Of a stretch of 64,000 nt of DNA, positions 58,256 to 64,000 are shown piece by piece. Position 1 is the stretch's first letter; each line of letters opens with the position of its first letter. The DNA lies in assembly GCF_030272615.1 (NCBI RefSeq), contig NC_081406.1, forward strand, positions 232,988,396 to 233,052,395, given 5' to 3'. The position numbers and the translations under genes were made by a program. Source of the stretch: Cryptomeria japonica. Lineage: Eukaryota; Streptophyta; Pinopsida; Cupressales; Cupressaceae. The notes under the pieces are model-generated. The model saw only the letters and a list, made by a program, of their open reading frames with translations. It searched no databases and was not told where the DNA came from.

Positions 58256-59090
58256 GTGTCCTAAATTGCACCTAGTGCATTTATGACACTTACGCATGGT
58301 GCTCGGTGCATTAATGAAAAATTGATGATCAAAATTTTACTATTTTGGCATCATGGGCTCGAGAGACAACGTACCTCTATATGCCTCAAAAAACCACTTT
58401 GGTCTTATATTTGGTCGACGCAAGCGTGACAAGTGGACGTCCTCGCACCGCACTAACGTCCCGATAAACTTGCAGAATCTTGAATCTGGTAGAGACTCGA
58501 ACGTTGGTTGATGTGTGTCCTTTGGCTTGTGTTTTTCTATAATGGATTTCTATGCCTCCTTCAAGTTTAAAAACCCTTCATAGCTCATTTGGAAGGGTTC
58601 CTGACTTGGGTTCTTGGCTTTTGGCTCTCATATTGCACTCTTGCTCTCATATTGCTCTTGCTATTCACTTGGACATGTTTTTACCAACATTAGGCTGCAA
58701 TCATCTTATAGAAAAGTCTTACCAACAAGCACATACCAAGGGCTTCATCATGCTCATATCTCGAACAAGAGGGGTTTGGTTACACGCCTTGTCTTCTCTT
58801 TATCTTTTATCATTGTATGCAACACACATTTTTCATATTTTGATTGTATCTATTATCTAATTTAATTTATATTTCTAATTTACCAATATTTACATTACAT
58901 GCAATAGGGGTTTCCTTTCATTAAGCGGAGTATAGTTTCTATTTGCATCTTTCCAATTTTCCAATTTACCAAGTTTCCAATTTATTTTTCCTATCTATCT
59001 ATCTGGTTATTCATGGCAATGGAAACACCTAAACGGGGGACTGAATAAGGCAAGCCCCTATACAACCCCCAACATTTTTCCCATCTTAAT
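58256..59090 (+). repeat. possible gypsy LTR (uncertain)
   Basis: A TGTCCTAAATTGCACC start, a local GC-rich block (58420-58470) and position directly upstream of a plus-strand gypsy gag-protease fragment suggest an LTR, but no second copy lies in the window and the right edge and primer site are not identifiable. Frames at 58552-58865 have no coding support. Confidence 0.25.
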
Positions 59091-59550
59091 GTGTGCAGAT
59101 GGTAAGTAGGTCTTGTGCATCAAAAAGTGCACACATAAGCATTTATGAAACTTTCTTTTCGTAGGTCGTACGGATGATAGTGCATCGTGCTAGTGTTTGC
59201 ACCCCATGCTAAAGTCCTGAACATGAGAGCTCCCTAATCTAGAGGTATATGCCACTTTTTGTTATGTTCTATTCTGTGAAACTAGTTTCCTATCTGTTAC
59301 TAATTCTGCATTATAAATCTAATATTTACTTTCATATAGTTAGTTTAGTTGATTCTTATCCCCTAGCTCATCTTAGAACCAGTTCAAAGAGGTAGTAGTG
59401 GACTTATTTGTCCTCTAAGATTCATCATCTTGGAGGGGACAAATCTCCTCCCCTACATTCTGGTGAACCTAATGTGAATGCCTAAAGTTAGATCTTTTCA
59501 TCTTAGAGTTTGATGCCTTTGATAAGGCATTCTCTAAGGATGACTTTGAC

Positions 59551-61262
59551 ATGTTCGATGAAGTTTTAGATGACTTCCTTGAAGAACCTCTCCCCAAAAG
59601 AGATGTAGAGGGAAATTCATCATCTACGACATCCTCTTCCAAAGGCAAAGACTCCATGAATTTTATTGTTGTCTCTGTGACTCCACAAAGGCCTAAGAGA
59701 CCTTACATCCATGTGACTGCAACAAGTCCTTCTCCCAAGAAAGTTAAGACCATTAATGGGAAGCCTTTCAAAGGAGAAACTTCTGACTTGTACACTAGAC
59801 TCATGCAATCCAATAAATCGTCTCATGGTACCATTTCTCACACATACAATACTCAAAAGAATAAACAAGCTCTTGAGAAATCACAAGCTTCTTTACCTCC
59901 TTTTAAGCCTAGCCTTCCTAAGGATCATTTGTCGGCAAATAAGAGACCTAGTGACTATGATCTTATCAAGAAAATTAAGGTTACTCTGGCTAAGATCTCA
60001 CTATGGGATTTTCTTCAAACAACTCTAATGTACCAAGGTATGCTAGAGGAAGCTTGCAAAAGATTTTGCTACCTTCTTCTGTAAGACAGTCAGATGTGAA
60101 TGCATTGATCAATCATATTCAAGCATATTCACTGAATATGACTCTATATCTGCATGAACTTCTACCTCTCGAAGTAAGAAGTTTCATATATCCTTTAATG
60201 ATAATCATCCATGTAAATGGCATTGGTATTAAACAAACACTTGTTGATACAAATTTTGCATTAAATGTTTGTGGTTCAGATTTGTTGCCAAAAATCACAG
60301 GGGCTTCACTTGCTAGGCAATATTATATCACATGCATTCATATTAGGGGGTTTAATATCTCAAAAACTAAGTTCAATATATTGCCTCTTTGGTGAAAATA
60401 AGGGATTTTTTAATTCGGGCTATTAAAAAATGCAATATATGGTCAAAATAGGGGGTTTTTAATTTGGGTTGTGTATTGGGAGGGGGGTGACAAAAAATTA
60501 TGTTAGGGAAATATCTTTTGAAAATAGGGGGATTATTTAGTATTCCATGAATGCACATTCTATAACCTAGGTTCACTAAGTGAAGCCCCCATGCCAAAAA
60601 TCAAGGTGGACACAAATTATTTGGAAACCTCCTCCTTATTCATTTGAGTGTTTGACAATAGTGGAAAACCCACCATAGGGATTGCCATACTATCCTTGAA
60701 GGTCGATCCTATCACTATCTTGACCCTTGTGCACATGATGTTAGGCCCTTTGCCATATAACCTCCTTTTAGGTAGACCATGACTTCATGCTTTGGGAGTT
60801 GTTTCATCTATACTTCATGGGTTTGTGAAGTTTGTAGCCAATAATCAAGTTGTAACAATTAAGGTTGATCCTGAGGCTATGCAGTTATGTCAAATAGTGG
60901 TAGTTGGTCAAGCCTCTATTGCACCTTCATTTTAAGACTATGTACCCACTTTGTCTTCTTCAATGGTAGCATCTTCCTCTATTTCATCCCCTAAAATAGA
61001 AAAACAAAAGAAGGAAGAAGTCACAAAAATGCAAGTTGTTGTGAAAGAGAGATTATCTGAGGAGCAGGATTCTTTGAAAGGAAAATCCTCAAAGATAGAT
61101 CATCTTGAAGTACAAATTCTAGAGTCTACTTATAATAATTATCCTCCTGTTAAATTACCTTCTCCATCAAAAATGAATGTGTGCTTAGGTGATGATTGGT
61201 GTTCTTTTGATTTCACCGCCTCTCATGTTGGTGAGTATAAAGTAAATCTGGTGCAGTCATGG
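59551..61262 (+). pseudogene. Ty3/gypsy gag-protease fragment, interrupted by a MITE
   Basis: Plus strand: acidic MFDEVLDDFLEEPLPKRD, basic RPKRPYIHVTATSPSPKK, then the gag-protease linker SDYDLIKKIKVTLAKISLWD followed by a retropepsin-like domain with LVDTNFALNVCGSDLLPKI, where the usual DNGS is degraded. After the MITE (60298-60591) it resumes KVDTNYLETSSLFI, FDNSGKPTIGIAILSLKVDP and PYNLLLGRP, the second protease hallmark, and ends in a Lys/Ser-rich part (60951-61262). RT and integrase are absent. It is a different gypsy lineage from the 6.5-14.2 kb element. Confidence 0.68.
60298..60591. mobile_element. MITE-like element, 294 bp
   Basis: Terminal inverted repeats share GGGGCTTCACTT and continue imperfectly to GCATTCAT (left about 60329-60337, right about 60548-60555 reversed). 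It is flanked by a 12-bp direct repeat TGCCAAAAATCA (60286-60297 and 60592-60603). Removing the element and one repeat restores the gypsy protease frame. The interior is non-coding with three G-runs (AGGGGG). TSD length best fits Mutator-like elements (usually 8-12 bp); the superfamily is an inference. Confidence 0.75.
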
Positions 61263-62260
61263 TAGGAGAGTCCTGAAAGAGAACAATCTGGACCATGCAG
61301 CCAGAGTAAAAACAATGTAAATAAGACAATATGATGGAGGCAATGCAAAATTGACTGAATTATACCATGAAAACCAAGTGAGCTATATGATTCGACTCAC
61401 TAGTCTGCGTACATACATGCTCAAATACAATATCAACCAACTTCAGACCTCTTAACTTCCCAATATATTTCTATGTTCTAAATCAATTGATTTCTATTGA
61501 TTTATATGGTCAAGGGTGATCTGCATTGGCCCAAGGTGAAACAATTGCCAATGAATAAGAGGAAATGTGTAAAACAACAAGGTCGACCTTCGCCAAGAGA
61601 TCCATTCAAGAAATCCATAGGATGAAGTGAAGACCTAAGGGAAGGTCGATCACATGCCAAGGAATGCTAGAAACAACAAGTTGAAGCTCTGCAAGCTATG
61701 GAAATGATTCACAAGATTCACCAAAAGCCAAAATAGGTCCAAGTAGTTCAAGTGTTCTAAGCCAAAAAACTGTCTTGGATTTCAGAAGTGGTAACTTGCT
61801 GGAAATAGGTCTAGATGTCCTGCAGACTTACGGTATGGTAGACAAACAATTCTACAAGAAAAATCCAACTCCCTAAGATCTAGTGAGCAAATAAAAAGAA
61901 ATGCGTAATGAAATGTTAAAACTACATTATAGGAAACAAACTTCAAAAGAAAATGTTTTTGGTTGATGCAAGGTTGCCAAGAATTAGGGATGCTCCTACA
62001 TTTGACATCTGGGGTTGTTGAAAATGTGAGTCCTTTACTTTGTCGGGGTTTGAGGAAAACCAAGACGGTCTACCTATGCTTGAGAAATCCATGATGAATC
62101 TTCAACTGGTCTGTCTTTTCACTTCACAAAGTAATCTCTATACTGATTGCTTTGGGTGCTACACCCAATCCTACTATTCAAAATGCCTTCAAGATGATCT
62201 AGTTCCTTCTGGGGCATCTTCTTATCCAAGTATGCCACATTGTCTTCATTGAATTCTATT
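61263..62260. other. unclassified DNA
   Basis: About 1 kb without recognised coding sequence. Short frames such as 61782-62063 (minus) and 62040-62252 (plus) lack motifs. Possibly further decayed transposon DNA. Confidence 0.4.
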
Positions 62261-63398
62261 TGAATCAATGAACACTAAGAGGGGCGTGAATTAGTGTTTT
62301 GTAATTTGCAAACTTATTTATATGATTCTTAATTCATCAGATGCATAAGAAAGAAAGTCAAATGCAGAAACTCAAAGAAAACAACCAAACAACCATAACA
62401 CCAAATTTTTTATGTGGAAACTCAGAAAGGGAAAAACCATGGTGGTATTTGAACCCACAATATTATTATGCTATGGCTAGAAGTATGATAATATTACAAA
62501 AAGTGGAATGCAATTGCATTCAGGCACACTACCTAGAGCTCACTACTCAATTACATAAGGGAGAAACAACTCCAGAGGAATCATTGTCCTACAATATGAG
62601 ATATAAGAGTAGTTACTATGACTGAACTGGAACATAGCATCTACAAATGCCAAATATCAGTTCTAGTTAAGTACAATATGACTGCCAAATTCTACTCTCC
62701 CTTTATGTCTTGTTTTGTTGCATAGTGATCTACCGTAGCACCAATTCTAGATTTTGATGCTCATTCGCACACCACACACTTGAATTCACATAAAAACATA
62801 CATAAATTGATCATCTAGATCGGCATTATATATCTGCATCAACAAAATAAGTCTTACCCGAGTTGGCTTTACAAATTGCAAAATATGAAACGTGTAGTAA
62901 TATGTCGACTCAATCCATCCATAAATGCATATGCAAACCCAAAATAGATGATGACAAGATTAACACACAATAACACAATTACCTCAAACATAACACCAAT
63001 CATGGAAACTAACTCAAGCATTCCAGATCACACAATACCCAATCGATCAATACATTAGCTCTAATTTTCTAGAATCACCAGATACTGGACCTTGAATCTT
63101 GCACTAGAATTGATACCAGAGGCTGGAATTGTAAAGTAAGCTATCTCAAATCATGAATCAACTTACTTAATCACTGCCACCAAAAGTATATCACCAATAG
63201 AAAGATATACACAATGAACTCATACTCTATCGGATACTGAGTTCCACCTTCCAGACTTATGTCTTATGAAGAATGTGACTTTCGGTAGATATAATCTGCA
63301 TATACAGGATAGAATTTATTGTCTGAGTTGCCATCAATGACAAACCCTAAGTAATCTCTATACATGAATCTTCATCAGTACAATGTCTCTTTCCAACA
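62261..63398 (-). repeat. 3' LTR of element F
   Basis: A minus-oriented LTR: the right edge is TGTTGGAAAGAG read on the minus strand, directly after a tract AAAGGAGGACAT. It contains the shared AATTTTTTATGTGGAAA and GGGAAAAACCATGGTGG segment (62402-62446), the TGAATTAGTG region near 62290 with only a short G-run, and palindrome TTGCCATCAATGACAA at 63328-63343. The left edge is approximate (TG at 62250 or 62261). Confidence 0.7.
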
Positions 63399-63545
63399 AT
63401 GTCCTCCTTTGGTATTGGTGGCAACACTATGAAAATGAATTGTACACTCAAGACACAAAAATTTCTAACTCTTCAAGAATCTATAAGATCCCCCTAAGAC
63501 AATGCACCATTTTTCACCACACTCTCTCCCCCTTTGACATTAATA
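63399..63545 (-). promoter_or_regulatory. polypurine tracts of F
   Basis: C-rich on the plus strand at 63401-63410 (TCCTCCTTTGG type), 63489-63498 (GATCCCCCTAAG) and 63526-63537 (CTCCCCCTTTGAC). The first is joined to TTGGTATTGGTGGCAA (63409-63424), as in the other elements. Confidence 0.55.
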
Positions 63546-63771
63546 GCAAAGGTAGGAATCTGCCAAAACTTATGCACAAAATAATATATACCGTGACTTA
63601 AATGAATTTAAAAATGACTGTATAGGTTATCTTTAAGGACTTTAGATACTAATTCCATCCTCTCATAACACAATCCAAAACATTTATCAAGGCATTGAAC
63701 CTGTAGAAATTTATTTCTATACCCTTAAGGTCTGAGAGGATAGCCTTACCTAAAGCACTCACTGCATCCTA

Positions 63772-63999
63772 CTAGCTACCAAGAAAAGTGTTTAACCGAG
63801 GAGTGATAAGGCTCTTGAATTCACCTAGTCTACTCATAATATGGCCCCTTTCCTTATGCAAGCTCTTAATTTTATATGTTAGGTCCATAACTTGAGCTTC
63901 GAGACTACTAGAAAATACTGGAAGGGGGGAAAAAGATTGTGAAATTGCATCTAACTGCCCTTCATGATCCTTAATCTTCTTGTCAATGTATAAGGTAAA
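63772..63999 (-). CDS. element F, C-terminal end of an ORF2-like protein (partial)
   Basis: Minus strand, open from the window edge to TAG at 63772, 75 codons: YIDKKIKDHEGQLDAISQSF, SSSLEAQVMDLTYKIKSL, HIMSRLGEFKSLITPRLNTF. The LEAQ...L....L..P.L..FL pattern resembles the C-terminus of D ORF2 (LEAQISALERERDKI, then LVSPWLDFL). In autonomous copia elements this position holds RNase H (ADIFTKPL), which is absent. F therefore probably belongs to the C/D class. It has no start codon because the gene begins beyond the window. Confidence 0.55.
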   Translation of the reverse strand, partial: FTLYIDKKIKDHEGQLDAISQSFSPLPVFSSSLEAQVMDLTYKIKSLHKERGHIMSRLGEFKSLITPRLNTFLGS

Positions 64000-64000
64000 C

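Overview
The window is about 64 kb of AT-rich nuclear DNA from a seed plant with a large, retrotransposon-filled genome. A conifer or other gymnosperm is plausible, but no species marker is visible. Nearly everything interpretable is LTR retrotransposon sequence, nested and decayed to different degrees. No intact cellular gene, rRNA, tRNA gene or CRISPR array is supported.

Layout. (1) 1-3938: remnants of three copia elements: a protease scrap (1-80, minus), element E1 truncated at its 5' end (LTR about 81-1497, RT and RNase H to 3415, minus), and an RT fragment in the opposite orientation (3416-3938, plus). (2) 3939-5144: a solo LTR cut into that RT. (3) 5175-6704: an exact 510-bp tandem triplication spanning the junction of host flank and gypsy LTR. 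(4) 6533-14247: a complete but decayed Ty3/gypsy element (minus), flanked by the perfect 5-bp duplication ATTAC. (5) 14336-36865: element D (plus). Copia element A1 (minus, duplication CTTGG) is inserted in D, and element C (minus, 23387-31357, duplication AACAC) is inserted in the last bases of A1's LTR. (6) 36871-42423: unclassified AT-rich DNA. (7) 42429-56681: copia element B (plus, duplication GGGCA), with copia element A2 (plus, about 44042-51674) inserted in its gag. (8) 56687-64000: unclassified DNA, a gypsy gag-protease fragment holding a 294-bp MITE-like insertion, and at the right edge the 3' end of another element, F (minus).

The copia elements E1, A1, A2 and B use a tRNA-iMet primer site where it is visible. 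They carry several polypurine tracts before the 3' LTR, which points to the Sirevirus (SIRE/Maximus) lineage. C, D and probably F share these cis signals but have no recognisable protease, integrase, RT or RNase H. C and D encode a coiled-coil, Gag-like protein with four to five CCHC zinc knuckles, followed by a long second ORF (1,113 codons in C) of unknown function. This ORF sits where Sireviruses place an extra, env-like ORF. C, D and F look like one class of large non-autonomous elements that A- or B-type copies could mobilise in trans. They are the best candidate here for something little described.

Other strong signals: in C ORF2 all five in-frame breaks are TAG, and A1/A2 comparison shows the same CAG-to-TAG change, which fits deamination of methylated CHG cytosines. 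A 16-bp palindrome, TTGNCATNNATGNCAA, recurs at the start of LTRs of at least six otherwise different families and again beside their polypurine tracts.
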